Below the pieces are notes generated by a model. That model ran no database searches. It saw only the letters and a program-made list of their open reading frames with translations, and was not told where the DNA came from. Below, one piece after another: positions 33,889 through 43,175 of a stretch of 64,000 bases of DNA. Location of the stretch: positions 1-64,000 of the forward strand of contig PCUW01000031.1 of NCBI GenBank assembly GCA_002787775.1, in the 5' to 3' direction. This DNA is from Bdellovibrionales bacterium CG12_big_fil_rev_8_21_14_0_65_38_15. GTDB lineage: Bacteria > Bdellovibrionota > Bacteriovoracia > Bacteriovoracales > Bacteriovoracaceae. Position numbers and translations under genes: made by a program. Each line of letters begins with the position of its first letter. Position 1 is the stretch's first letter.

Positions 33889-35000
33889 TGTTTAAATCAT
33901 TCCCAATTTTATTGTTGGGTTTAGGTCTTAGTTCCTGCTCACACCTATCCATGCTTGAAGGTGTAAGAAGTGAGAGAGCTCCTTTAATTGTTAGTTGGGC
34001 AAAAAATTTAGACCCTGTATACGAAACTGGTAATCTGCCAATCCATTTAGGTGCGCCGGCCATCGATAGCAGTGCGACTCGATTATTCATGGCAGATGGC
34101 AATGGGAAAATGTCCTCTTTTTCTTTAGAAAATGGAAGAGAGCTTTGGCATGCCATTGATGATGGAACATCTCATGCTGGTGCCACACTTTCTGACGATA
34201 TTCTTTATTATGGCACATCGGAAGGTCGTCTCATTTCGAGAAATTCAGATTCAGGTGACTTAATTTGGTCAATTGATCTTGGTGCCTCTATTGAATCTAG
34301 TCCTACAGTCTCTAGTGGTCGTTTGTTTGTTCAGCTTCGTAATCACCAAGTCTTCGCTCTAGATGCTGTTACTGGTAAAATCTTATGGGCTTACAAGCGC
34401 TCTGTTCCTCTACTAACGACACTTCAACGTGCTTCAAAACCGATTGTTTATCGCAATAAACTTTATGTCGGTTTTGCTGATGGTAGTATCGTTTCTTTTA
34501 ATGTTGAAGAAGGGATTTTACTTTGGGAACGCAAAATATCCAACGGTGATAAATTCGTTGATATTGATATGACTCCAGTCTTTTTTAATGATCAATTATG
34601 GATTGGTAGTAGCTCTAATGACTTACATGTCTTGGACCCTAAAAATGGAAGAACGATTCGTACTTTGCCATTCATCTCTAGCTATGAGCCTCTTAAGTTT
34701 GGAGACACACTTATCTACGGTACAAATAACGGTGAGGTCATTGGCGTTAATTCAGCAGGTAAAACAGTTTTAAAATTTAAGATCTCTGACTTTCAAATCA
34801 GTTCAGTCACTCATTGGAAAAATGGTTACGTCGCTACTGATGTCGAGGGACATATTTACTTCATTAATGCAGAAAATGGCCTTGTTGAATGGAAACATCA
34901 TTTAGGCCATGAAGCTTCAGGAATCTTTGCAGGTCCAGTAACGACTAAAGATAAACTTGCCTTGTTATCCTCAAGAAATAGACTTTATGTTTTCGAATAA
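33888..35000 (+). CDS. bamB: BamB-like outer-membrane assembly lipoprotein
   Basis: The 370-residue lipoprotein has signal peptide and lipobox LSSC (C17), then a seven/eight-bladed PQQ-type propeller whose repeats read ENGRELWHA, DSGDLIWSIDLG, VTGKILWAYKRS, EEGILLWERKIS and ENGLVEWKHHLG. BamB is the propeller subunit of the Bam machine that folds outer-membrane barrels and binds BamA. The ATG at 33888 overlaps the last base of the yfgM-like gene's stop codon. The neighbouring yfgM and the barrel proteins fit the role. BamB identity rests on the propeller, signal and gene pairing. Confidence 0.85.
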   Translation: MFKSFPILLLGLGLSSCSHLSMLEGVRSERAPLIVSWAKNLDPVYETGNLPIHLGAPAIDSSATRLFMADGNGKMSSFSLENGRELWHAIDDGTSHAGATLSDDILYYGTSEGRLISRNSDSGDLIWSIDLGASIESSPTVSSGRLFVQLRNHQVFALDAVTGKILWAYKRSVPLLTTLQRASKPIVYRNKLYVGFADGSIVSFNVEEGILLWERKISNGDKFVDIDMTPVFFNDQLWIGSSSNDLHVLDPKNGRTIRTLPFISSYEPLKFGDTLIYGTNNGEVIGVNSAGKTVLKFKISDFQISSVTHWKNGYVATDVEGHIYFINAENGLVEWKHHLGHEASGIFAGPVTTKDKLALLSSRNRLYVFE

Positions 35001-35114
35001 TCAGCTATTTAGGGTGATTTTTTTATTTTTATTTGGTTAGTTCAAAAATACACCCTTTGCATATTAACGTTTGCTAGATAGAAAGAATTACTAATACTTA
35101 CGCGGAGTTAATGT

Positions 35115-35813
35115 ATGAAATCTTTTTTGGTTTTAATTCTAGTAACCGCTTCTATGTCTTTGTTTGCCAGAGTTACCCCTGAAGAATTTAATGCAATTTC
35201 ACATCTTCGCGATGGAGAATTCAAAAGCCAATTACGCTCATTATTATCTAAAGATCAAAGATCTCTAGGTTATAAAGAGGCTAAAAAGGTCATGTTTGAA
35301 AAATTAGATAATTTTGGCGGTGAAGTTTGCGGAGTCTATTCTGCTAATTACTGTTTAAAGACAAGATCTATTCCTAATAACTCAGCGATGAATACAGAGC
35401 ATACATGGCCTCAGTCTATGGGCGCTGTTGGAATTGCAAAAAGTGATCTTCACCATTTGTTTCCAACTAAAAGCTCTATTAATTCTACAAGATCAAATTA
35501 CCCGTTTTGCTATGTCACAGATGTAAAATGGGAAGGTAAAGTTAGTAAAATGGGTCGTGATAGCCGTGGAACACAGTGTTTTGAAGTTCCAGACTTTCAT
35601 AAAGGTAATGTTGCTAGAGCGATGTTCTATTTTGCTGTTAGATACAGCAAGAACCTGGATGCTGATCAAGAGAAGGTTTTAAGAGAGTGGAATGAAATTG
35701 ATCCAGTTGATGATGCAGAAATTGAAAGAGAAAAGAAAATTGAAAATCATCAAAACAACACTAATCTTTTTGTTCTTCATCCAGAAATAATTAATCAAAT
35801 TAGCGATATCTAA
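35115..35813 (+). CDS. Secreted endonuclease I-family nuclease
   Basis: The 232-residue protein has a signal peptide (SFLVLILVTASMSLFA) and the endonuclease I (EndA/NucM) core: MNTEHTWPQSMG with H96, then KSDLHHLFPTKSSINSTRSNYPF. These enzymes cut double-stranded DNA with a metal ion outside the cytoplasm. Three cysteines (about 72, 80 and 137) may pair. It has its own upstream promoter region of 114 bases and is closed by a bidirectional terminator. In predator-type bacteria secreted nucleases can degrade prey DNA, which is an inference about lifestyle, not seen in the sequence. Confidence 0.88.
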   Translation: MKSFLVLILVTASMSLFARVTPEEFNAISHLRDGEFKSQLRSLLSKDQRSLGYKEAKKVMFEKLDNFGGEVCGVYSANYCLKTRSIPNNSAMNTEHTWPQSMGAVGIAKSDLHHLFPTKSSINSTRSNYPFCYVTDVKWEGKVSKMGRDSRGTQCFEVPDFHKGNVARAMFYFAVRYSKNLDADQEKVLREWNEIDPVDDAEIEREKKIENHQNNTNLFVLHPEIINQISDI

Positions 35814-35843
35814 AAAAAAAGCCACCCTAGGGTGGCTTTTTTT
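35812..35843. terminator. Bidirectional rho-independent terminator
   Basis: The palindrome AGCCACCCTAGGGTGGCT (35820-35837) is flanked by an A run on the left and a T run on the right, so it ends transcription from both sides: the endonuclease on plus and the 35842-36699 lipoprotein on minus. Confidence 0.92.
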
Positions 35844-36699
35844 ATGGTCTTTCTTTAAGCGATTGGTAGTAACCCTTTGCCCATGGAACTCCAAGTCGAT
35901 TCATCACTAAAGCTTCAAAATCAACCTTTTTAATTGCTGAAGCTGGACTTCTTGATGGAGTAGAGCTTTGTTTAAGAGATTCAATTAAAGCTTTATTTGA
36001 AAACAAAGTCGTTTTCAAAAGGATCTTCATACCAGTCGTTGATGCTGGGGCAACATCTTTTTTTCTAATTTCAGTATTGAGATTTTCAAAAGCATAATAA
36101 TTATCACTTGTTCCATATTCACAAAGTTCAGCAAGTTCTGCATGTGTTTTGTCGACATGTTTTTCTATTGCGGACTGAACCAGACTTTGAGTCTTTGATG
36201 TATCATTTCTAATTAAGTCAACAACTCTTGGAGTGGGAGCATTGTCATCCATCGATAGATAAAGTTCTGGATAGTACTTTACATAATTTTCATCTTGAAT
36301 TTTGTTTGTATTATATTGAACTTTCCAATCTACTCTAGGTTTTTCAACTTCTGAGTGATCAACTAATGCAGAATGAAAGCTTGGGCATTGTTTAATTTCT
36401 CGTACTGGTGTTTGAGAAAATGATGATAGTTCATGGTACTGCTTATACAATGTAATGAAGTATAGTTTTCTATTCGAAAAGTTAATATCTTCTTTTTCAG
36501 TTTTAGGTTCAACAGAAGCTGGGGCTCTCATTCGCGTTGTCTTAAATTGAATCGGTTCAATTTCAGGTACACCTGAGTTACCAGTATTTCTAACTTGATA
36601 CCTTGCCATCTTAGATTCAAATGTTTCAGGAGGAGAGTAGTGCCCACAGGCCACAACAGATAAAGCGCATAGAGAGATGAGAAGATTTTTTTGTGACAT
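35842..36699 (-). CDS. Hypothetical lipoprotein
   Basis: A 285-residue protein with signal peptide and lipobox SVVAC (C18), followed by a polar, Pro/Ser/Thr-containing segment and a mostly helical domain. Residues such as DENYVKYYPELYLSMDDNAP and the conserved-looking NRLGVPWAKGYYQ at the C-terminus do not match a family I recognise. It is the last of three or more minus-strand genes after the M14 carboxypeptidase and ends in the shared terminator. Function unknown. Confidence 0.7.
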   Translation of the reverse strand: MSQKNLLISLCALSVVACGHYSPPETFESKMARYQVRNTGNSGVPEIEPIQFKTTRMRAPASVEPKTEKEDINFSNRKLYFITLYKQYHELSSFSQTPVREIKQCPSFHSALVDHSEVEKPRVDWKVQYNTNKIQDENYVKYYPELYLSMDDNAPTPRVVDLIRNDTSKTQSLVQSAIEKHVDKTHAELAELCEYGTSDNYYAFENLNTEIRKKDVAPASTTGMKILLKTTLFSNKALIESLKQSSTPSRSPASAIKKVDFEALVMNRLGVPWAKGYYQSLKERP

Positions 36700-36779
36700 C
36701 CTAAACTCCTTGGATTGAAATCTTGAGTTTTACAAACTCATGATCGTCATAGGTCCTATCGGAGGTTTAGTCTTGGAAT

Positions 36780-37154
36780 TTAAGGGTTTTCGGACTCAGA
36801 ATATCGGCAAGTGAGGATCACTTTTAAGTCTAAGTTTTTACGTTCATCTTTGAGTTCTACTGAGACTTCATCGAATATTTTGCCTACTCCGCAAGAGGCA
36901 TAGCTTTTGAAAGAGCCGAGTGCTTCTACACTATAGTTACAGTGCAAAGCGCGGATAAACAGATTACCAGACTGAGTTGTTTTTTCGGCCCAACAACGCC
37001 AACTGGTTTTGTCTAGATAAGCTTTATATTCTTGATTGTTTATATCAACTGCTTGGACATCAAAATTAGCTTGATGAATTCTAAGCTCCCAGTTTGCCTT
37101 GGCAAAAAGAGAGCTAGAAAAAATAAAGAATGAAATGAAGAATATGAATTTCAA
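36780..37154 (-). CDS. Small exported hypothetical protein
   Basis: A 124-residue protein with signal peptide MKFIFFISFFIFSSSLFA and a strand-rich mature part with five cysteines (TSWRCWAEKT, ALHCNYSV, YASCGVGKIF, ILTCRYSE), likely disulfide-bonded in the periplasm or outside the cell. Family not recognised. It lies 13 bases after the carboxypeptidase gene, probably in the same transcript. Confidence 0.65.
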   Translation of the reverse strand: MKFIFFISFFIFSSSLFAKANWELRIHQANFDVQAVDINNQEYKAYLDKTSWRCWAEKTTQSGNLFIRALHCNYSVEALGSFKSYASCGVGKIFDEVSVELKDERKNLDLKVILTCRYSESENP

Positions 37155-37167
37155 AAGAGGTCTTTAA

Positions 37168-38517
37168 TTATAGTTTTGTATAATTCGGTTTAAAGTTTCC
37201 ATTTTGAGTCGTTACTTTTGTCGTGAAGCTGCTTTGTTTTCCGTTTGAATCAGTCACTGTAAATGTATAGCGACCTGGCTCTAGGATTTTGTAAAACTCA
37301 CCATCACCAAAAGTAAATTCGCCAATAGTTTGCTTTTTAAACATCCCGGCAGATTCGATCACAACACGACCAGATTTTGCAGTATCAAATTTAAAACCAG
37401 CACCTTGATGAACTCTAGTCATATAACGAACCATAGAGTTTCTGTTCCACTGAAAATATTGTGGGATTGTGCTGTAGTTAGGCCATTTTTGGTGTGAAAG
37501 CTCGATCGTCACTTGTAGATCGCCATACCAATGATAACTCCAGTCTTGCATTCCACCATCAACTTCATACCAGTCGTAACCGTTAGTAACGCCACCTGGA
37601 AATTCTGTTGAATTCTTCATGCCTGGAACTTCTTGGGCATACTCGTTCGAAAGGTCTTTAACCAATTCTAGTAATGGAAAGTCATCAGCAGATGTATCCC
37701 AAGGATAGTTCACACATTCTGTTCCGCCATGAAAATTAGCTGAAAGAGAAAACTTTCTTTGTGCTTGGAATGCCATAACAGCTTGAGTTTCTGGCTGACG
37801 GCCACTTGGAGTGTTGCGGTTATCAGTCGTGAAGTCAGGAAAGTTACGATTGAGATCAGACCAACGAGCGTTACCACGACGTCTGGCTTCTGCTCCATCA
37901 GGGTTCATACTTGGAAGGATATAAATCTCAGTATTATCAATAAGAGATTTTACTTCAGAATTTCCAGCAGCATATTTAGCCGTTAGATCTTCAAGAAGAA
38001 GTATCATCATTTCACGACCAACGATTTCATCACCGTGCATATTCGCAATATACTTAAATTCTGGCTCTAGCTCATCTGTGTCAACATTATCAGATAGCTT
38101 AACAACATAAATTTCTTGGCCGTTACCACTTTTGCCAATGGAAAAAAGTTTGAAAATATCAGGGTATTGAGATTGAAGCTCTAAAAGCTTTTGTTCAATT
38201 TCGCTTGGACTTGGGTAGTTAGCGAAAGCTTTTTCCATGGCTTCATGGTCGTGTTGATCTTCCAAATCAACAATAGTGATATCTAATTGTGATGCAAGAT
38301 CATTCAGCCAAAGACCAACGCCGTTTGGGCCGTAAACCTCGTAACCATGTTTTCCAACATGATCAATTGTAAGATCACCTTGAGATTGAATCAGCTTAAT
38401 AAGTTTTTTATTTGCATCGAAAAGGTAGTGACCTTCTTGAACAATATTTTGTGCCATAAGGCTTTGAGTTGATAGTGCGCATAGAGATAGCGTGAATAAA
38501 GCGAGCTTTTTGAACAT
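37168..38517 (-). CDS. Secreted zinc carboxypeptidase, M14 family
   Basis: The 449-residue protein has a signal peptide (KKLALFTLSLCALSTQSLMA), an N-terminal propeptide-like part, and the M14 catalytic domain. Zinc ligands are H161 and E164 (ANMHGDEIVGREM) and H263 (ANFHGGTECVNYPWD), the substrate-binding NRNFPDF is seen near 223, and the catalytic glutamate is E339 (QVTIELSHQKWP). A C-terminal transthyretin-like domain (about 385-449, GVVIESAG-like pattern, FTVTDSNG) is typical of carboxypeptidase D/M types. It removes C-terminal residues from peptides outside the cytoplasm. It is upstream of two small exported proteins. Confidence 0.93.
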   Translation of the reverse strand: MFKKLALFTLSLCALSTQSLMAQNIVQEGHYLFDANKKLIKLIQSQGDLTIDHVGKHGYEVYGPNGVGLWLNDLASQLDITIVDLEDQHDHEAMEKAFANYPSPSEIEQKLLELQSQYPDIFKLFSIGKSGNGQEIYVVKLSDNVDTDELEPEFKYIANMHGDEIVGREMMILLLEDLTAKYAAGNSEVKSLIDNTEIYILPSMNPDGAEARRRGNARWSDLNRNFPDFTTDNRNTPSGRQPETQAVMAFQAQRKFSLSANFHGGTECVNYPWDTSADDFPLLELVKDLSNEYAQEVPGMKNSTEFPGGVTNGYDWYEVDGGMQDWSYHWYGDLQVTIELSHQKWPNYSTIPQYFQWNRNSMVRYMTRVHQGAGFKFDTAKSGRVVIESAGMFKKQTIGEFTFGDGEFYKILEPGRYTFTVTDSNGKQSSFTTKVTTQNGNFKPNYTKL

Positions 38518-38631
38518 GAGTATATCCAGTTAAAGTAATGGGTAAACATATCAACCAGATCAAGTTTGTGGCAAGCAAAGAGGCCTCATTGAGGCTACAT
38601 TTTCAGGATGTAAGACATTGTTATTATTGGT

Positions 38632-39540
38632 CTAAAATGGGTCCTTATCCCATGTTGCTAAGAGTGGAAGATGGTCTGAAGGCCACAAGTCACGTTCAAA
38701 CGCTGTTTTAGCTGGACCGGCATTATTGCCAAGCCTTTGCCATAATTGAACAACGCCGCTGTTGTTATGTTCAGGGGTAGGTGTGCTTGATGGAATAAAA
38801 AAATAATCAAGCTGAGATGGTAGTGATTTATCTTGTTGAAATGACATGGCAAAGGTCCAACGTTGTTGTTTTGGAGTATCAAGTCTAGTCAATAGATCTT
38901 GATGGCTTGGTAATTGAGCATGAAGGTGCTCAAACTCTGGGTCGATTTGATCACCAGCGGCAAGACCGTTGAAATCTCCAACAAACCAAATGGGAACATC
39001 TGGAAACTGGATTTGTCTTTGCTTGATGATCGTAACGAGGCCTCGAACTTCTGCACTTCGTTGTCTAAAGCCACGATGATCTGCGCCTGTCCTATCTTGT
39101 GCCGATTTAAGATGGACTCCAAAAATAATAAGATTGGGGGATTTTACATCTTTTGGCGTTAACCATAGCTCCGCTAAATCACGAGAAAACTTTCTGGGTG
39201 AATTTCGATCTTCTACGCTTATGGCCGGAAGGATAACATCAGTATGTCGAAAAAAATTGGTATGTGAGTATGTTTTACGAACTAAAAAACCTAAACCAAT
39301 ACCACGATCACTATTTCCTTCAGTATAAAAAGTGAAGTAGTCATCATCTAATGATGATTCTAGTTTTTTAAGTGAATCATCACCGCCGACTTCACACAAA
39401 AATAGTACGTCAGGATCAAGTTCATTAATAATTGATATAATTTGATTAACTTTTTTTTGTGGTTTTAGCGGTTGATTATAAGAAGACTTTAAATGGGGGA
39501 CTAAAAATAAATTTTCAAGATTCCAAACTAAGATCTTCAA
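38632..39540 (-). CDS. Endonuclease/exonuclease/phosphatase-fold protein
   Basis: The 302-residue protein has the EEP fold: start KILVWNLENLF, the metal-binding glutamate in VLFLCEVGG, HLKS (in GVHLKSAQDRTG), WFVGDFNGLA with the DxN pair, and the C-terminal SDHLPLLATW with the catalytic histidine. The family hydrolyses nucleic acid or phospho-ester bonds. No signal peptide is present, so it acts in the cytoplasm. Its ATG overlaps the stop of the preceding exported-protein gene by 4 bases. The substrate, DNA, RNA or a signalling phosphodiester, is not known. Confidence 0.88.
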   Translation of the reverse strand: MKILVWNLENLFLVPHLKSSYNQPLKPQKKVNQIISIINELDPDVLFLCEVGGDDSLKKLESSLDDDYFTFYTEGNSDRGIGLGFLVRKTYSHTNFFRHTDVILPAISVEDRNSPRKFSRDLAELWLTPKDVKSPNLIIFGVHLKSAQDRTGADHRGFRQRSAEVRGLVTIIKQRQIQFPDVPIWFVGDFNGLAAGDQIDPEFEHLHAQLPSHQDLLTRLDTPKQQRWTFAMSFQQDKSLPSQLDYFFIPSSTPTPEHNNSGVVQLWQRLGNNAGPAKTAFERDLWPSDHLPLLATWDKDPF

Positions 39541-40304
39541 CTACAGCTCCAACCATAGGCGATAGATTGGAAGGATTTTGTATTGATATCCCAAATAGAT
39601 TTACAAGTGAGTCCTTTAAAAAATCCCTCGGGATATTTTAACTGTTTAAAGGCTTGAATCATGTCATCACTACATTTAATATATTCAGGAAATCGCTCAG
39701 GTTTTTTAAGATCAATGATTGAAATGTCACCGTTTGAATTAACTTCTATGGTGTAATATTCACCCTCTGTATCAAGGCTATAAATCATCTTTTTTTGACT
39801 AATATAAATTGGTGCTTCACTTACAGGCATTGGGTATAGAACGTACTTACCATCTGAAGTTCTAAGGATAGCCTTATTTAAAATGATACTTTCTTGGTTT
39901 AATAAAGACTTCAAATCTTTAGACATGATTTCAGCTAAAGAGTATTGATTTTCTTTTGAGTTATGTTGAGGGCAAGGAGATCTCCAAGTTGAAATACCTT
40001 TACCAATTGATTTAAGAGGATAGGACCAAAGTGTAATAGGGATCCCAAAACTCGATTGATATTTTGAAAGATTTTTATTTCTATTTTTTTTAGTTTTTAA
40101 CGAATCAACCCAACCTTGTCTTAACAACCCAGTTTCTTTTGTACATTTTGAGCCTGCAGGGCAACCTTTGAATGGGTGATCAATCATATGGGCTTCAAAG
40201 ACTGGAACCTCTTCAGTAGGTTCTGTACCAGTATCATCCTGGGCCACAAGTCCTAGATGAATGAAAGCTAAAGCTAGGATAAAAATCTTTGAAAATTGAG
40301 ACAT
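39537..40304 (-). CDS. Exported hypothetical protein
   Basis: A 255-residue protein with signal peptide FSKIFILALAFIHLGLVA, an acidic linker, and a region with cysteines at GCPAGSKC, SPCPQHN, IKCSDDM and LTCKSIW that probably form disulfides. No family is recognised. It overlaps the nuclease-like gene by 4 bases and is likely to be co-transcribed. Its divergent neighbour is nrdJ. Function unknown. Confidence 0.65.
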   Translation of the reverse strand: MSQFSKIFILALAFIHLGLVAQDDTGTEPTEEVPVFEAHMIDHPFKGCPAGSKCTKETGLLRQGWVDSLKTKKNRNKNLSKYQSSFGIPITLWSYPLKSIGKGISTWRSPCPQHNSKENQYSLAEIMSKDLKSLLNQESIILNKAILRTSDGKYVLYPMPVSEAPIYISQKKMIYSLDTEGEYYTIEVNSNGDISIIDLKKPERFPEYIKCSDDMIQAFKQLKYPEGFFKGLTCKSIWDINTKSFQSIAYGWSCS

Positions 40305-40365
40305 ATAAACTTCCTACTCGTGTTAGAATTATCATAACTTAGTTAAGCTCACTCGTGGAGACTTA

Positions 40366-42693
40366 GTGAATAAAATCTGGACGAAAAACCTAGAAAGCCC
40401 TACTTCTTTAGTAGAGTTTGAAAAAAGAAAAATCAGCCTTGATTATGATCTAGATCAAGCCAAGCCTATTGAAGTCACTGTACCCAAGAATTGGTCCGTT
40501 CTGGCAGGCGAGATTTTAGCTCGAAAATACTTAAAGCTTAAGAATGAAACTGAAAAAGAAGATGATGTTAGAGATGTCTGTCTTAGAATGGCCAAAGCAT
40601 GGTCTTTTTGGGGTTGGGAGTTAGGTTATTTTGATGATGAAGAGTCGCGTGTTTTTGAGGATGAAATTTTATATACGCTAATCCACCAAATCGCCGCCCC
40701 AAATTCTCCCCAGTGGTTTAATACTGGGTTGTACCATTCTTATGGGATAGAAGGTGAAGCTCTAGGTCATTGGTTTATTGATACAGACGGAACTTCAAAG
40801 CCTAGCCTAAACGCATATGAACATCCGCAAGCTCATGCGTGCTTTATTCAATCTGTTAAAAGTGACCTTGTTCGAGAAGATGGATTATTAGATCTTTGGT
40901 CCAAAGAAGCAAGATTGTTTAAGCAAGGATCTGGAACTGGAACAAATTTTTCGAATATACCGGCCGCTAACGAACCCTTGCCTGGAGGAGGTTATGCCAG
41001 TGGCTTAATGGGCTTTTTGAAGGTCGGGGATGCCAGTGCAGCTGCAGTTCGCTCAGGTGGAGTGACAAGAAGAGCGGCCAAAATGGTCATTCTAGATATT
41101 GATCATCCTGATATCATCGAGTTTATTCAATGGAAACTTCATGAAGAACGAAAAGTTGCGGCCCTGATCGCTGGCTCTAAGTTGCTCTCAAAAACGAAGG
41201 ATGCAAGATTGTCTTCAATTGAAGTTAAAGTCTTTGATGGAGACTTTAATGGAGAAGGTTATGCAAGTGTATCAGGTCAAAATTCAAATAATTCAGTTCG
41301 CATATCTAGTAAGTTTTTTGAAGCTTTAGAAAAGAAAAAAGATTGGAAACTCGTAAGCCGTCTGAATAAAAGTAGAGTCAGCTTAATTTCACCGGACAAA
41401 ATTTGGAACGACCTTTGTCAAAGTGCATGGGAATGTGCAGACCCTGGTGTCCAGTTTTGCGATAATATAAATTATTTTCATACCTGCAAAAGTGATGGCG
41501 AAATCCTAGCTTCTAATCCATGTTCAGAGTATTTTTTTCTAGATGATACCGGGTGTAATTTAGCTTCTCTAAACTTACTCAAATTTGTAAATGAAGAAAA
41601 TAATGAACTCTTAGTAGATAAGTTAACCCATACCATTAAGCTTTATACGACAATTTTAGATATCACTGTGGATATGGCGCAATATCCATCTCAAAAAATA
41701 GCTCAAAGGTCTCATCATTATAGAACTCTAGGATTGGGATTTGCCAATTTGGGCTCACTCTTAATGACCTATGCTCTAGCATATGATTCAAATGAGGCTA
41801 GGGCGGTGGCTGCGACTCTTACGTCCTTTATAACGGCGACGGCTTATGAGCAGTCAATTCTATTGGCAAAAAAATTAGGTCCATATAAAGGCTATAGCAA
41901 AAACAAAAAATCTCACTTAAAAGTTTTAGATGATCATTTTACCTTAACTAAAGGTCAAAATATTACTCAAGGTAATGTTGTATTCCAGTCTATAAACAAA
42001 GATGATCTTCCTGAAGCTTTTAGACCTATCTACCAAGCCTGTATCAGGACTTGGGAGAGAGTTTGTGAGCAGGCCAAAAAAGATGGATTAAGAAATGCTC
42101 AAGTTTCAGTTATCGCTCCAACCGGTACAATTGGCTTACTCATGGACTGTGAGACAACAGGCATCGAACCTGAGTATGCTCTTATTAAAAATAAGAAATT
42201 AGTAGGTGGCAAAAGTGCTGAAATGATTAATAGAACTTTTGTCAAAGCACTTGAAAACTTGAATTATAATGAAGCTGAAGTCTTAGAAATTAAAAAGACG
42301 GTTCTAGATTCAGGAAATATCATTAATTCTAAAATATTAAAAAAAGAGCATCTTTCAATTTTTGAAACGGCACTCGGATCAAATAGTATATCGCCATTGG
42401 GACATCTTAAAATGGTCGCTGCTTGTACTCCTTTTGTTTCAGGAGGTATTAGCAAAACAATTAATTTACCCAAAGATGCAACAGTCGAAGATATTAGTTT
42501 TATCTATAAACAAGCCTTTCATCTTGGTGTGAAATCAATCTCTTTGTATCGAGATGGATGCAAACTATCACAACCTTTAAATAGTATGGAAAAGCAAAAT
42601 CACAAGTGCCCTAAATGCGGCAACTACTCTTTGGTGAGCGCCGGAACATGTTATAAATGTGAAAATTGTGGAGAGTCGACTTCTTGTTCTTAA
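40366..42693 (+). CDS. nrdJ: Class II (adenosylcobalamin-dependent) ribonucleoside-diphosphate reductase
   Basis: The 775-residue enzyme reduces ribonucleotides to deoxyribonucleotides using adenosylcobalamin. The N-terminal substrate loop ACFIQSV, the KQGSGTGTNFS region, the radical-cysteine motif NPCSE with C386, FFLDDTGCNLASLNL and APTGTIGLLMDCETTGIEPE are all present. The C-terminus carries the redox/zinc-type pairs HKCPKCG and CYKCENCG. It starts at a GTG (40366) with GGAG 6 bases upstream. It is shorter than many NrdJ proteins because it has no N-terminal ATP-cone. Being oxygen-tolerant and oxygen-independent, it can supply dNTPs in either condition. It requires cobalamin, so the cell must make or take up B12. 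Confidence 0.93.
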   Translation: MNKIWTKNLESPTSLVEFEKRKISLDYDLDQAKPIEVTVPKNWSVLAGEILARKYLKLKNETEKEDDVRDVCLRMAKAWSFWGWELGYFDDEESRVFEDEILYTLIHQIAAPNSPQWFNTGLYHSYGIEGEALGHWFIDTDGTSKPSLNAYEHPQAHACFIQSVKSDLVREDGLLDLWSKEARLFKQGSGTGTNFSNIPAANEPLPGGGYASGLMGFLKVGDASAAAVRSGGVTRRAAKMVILDIDHPDIIEFIQWKLHEERKVAALIAGSKLLSKTKDARLSSIEVKVFDGDFNGEGYASVSGQNSNNSVRISSKFFEALEKKKDWKLVSRLNKSRVSLISPDKIWNDLCQSAWECADPGVQFCDNINYFHTCKSDGEILASNPCSEYFFLDDTGCNLASLNLLKFVNEENNELLVDKLTHTIKLYTTILDITVDMAQYPSQKIAQRSHHYRTLGLGFANLGSLLMTYALAYDSNEARAVAATLTSFITATAYEQSILLAKKLGPYKGYSKNKKSHLKVLDDHFTLTKGQNITQGNVVFQSINKDDLPEAFRPIYQACIRTWERVCEQAKKDGLRNAQVSVIAPTGTIGLLMDCETTGIEPEYALIKNKKLVGGKSAEMINRTFVKALENLNYNEAEVLEIKKTVLDSGNIINSKILKKEHLSIFETALGSNSISPLGHLKMVAACTPFVSGGISKTINLPKDATVEDISFIYKQAFHLGVKSISLYRDGCKLSQPLNSMEKQNHKCPKCGNYSLVSAGTCYKCENCGESTSCS

Positions 42694-42694
42694 A

Positions 42695-43165
42695 CTAGCG
42701 TTTTGATTTCGCTTTGATTTCTTGTGCTCTGATTTTACCCTCAGCATAGCGTCTTTTTTCATCTTCAGTTTTTGCCACAATTTCAGGAACAATGGCAGGG
42801 CGACCAACATCATCAAGAGCAACAAAAGTTAAGTAGGCGGTCGTCGTATGTCTGACGTCACCAGTTTGTGGATTTTCGGCGATAACCTTGACCCCAATAA
42901 GCATTGAGGTATTTCCTACGTAATTGATGGCAGCTTTTATACAGCATTGATCTCCGACGCGAATAGGAGCTTTAAAACTGATATCATCGATATGAACGGT
43001 CACGACGGGACGACCTGTATGTCTTTGAGCAACCATGGCTGCGGCCATATCAATCCAACTCATGACAACGCCACCAAAAATAGTATTATGAGGGTTTGCG
43101 TCGTTGGGCATGACCAACATTCTCATTTCAACTTGGCTATCTTTAACGGTCTTTTGCTTGCGCAT
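42695..43165 (-). CDS. Acyl-CoA thioesterase, hotdog fold
   Basis: The 156-residue protein is a hotdog thioesterase of the YciA/ACOT type: VMPNDANPHNTIFGGVVMSWIDMAAA contains the PxDxNxxGxxFGG-type active-site pattern, and HIDDISFKAPIRVGD and TAYLTFVALDD follow. It cleaves acyl-CoA to free acid and CoA in the cytosol. The stop is only one base from the nrdJ stop in convergent orientation. It lies 11 bases after the metal-transporter permease gene on the same strand. Confidence 0.88.
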   Translation of the reverse strand: MRKQKTVKDSQVEMRMLVMPNDANPHNTIFGGVVMSWIDMAAAMVAQRHTGRPVVTVHIDDISFKAPIRVGDQCCIKAAINYVGNTSMLIGVKVIAENPQTGDVRHTTTAYLTFVALDDVGRPAIVPEIVAKTEDEKRRYAEGKIRAQEIKAKSKR

Positions 43166-43175
43166 ATAAATATCC

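Noticed and set aside
35010-35060. AGGGTG...CACCCT repeat before the endonuclease gene
   Set aside because: The arms are short and over 30 bases apart with an AT-rich loop, so it is likely chance.
38560-38620. GCCTC/GAGGC small hairpin between the nuclease and carboxypeptidase genes
   Set aside because: The stem is only five pairs and lacks a T run in either direction.
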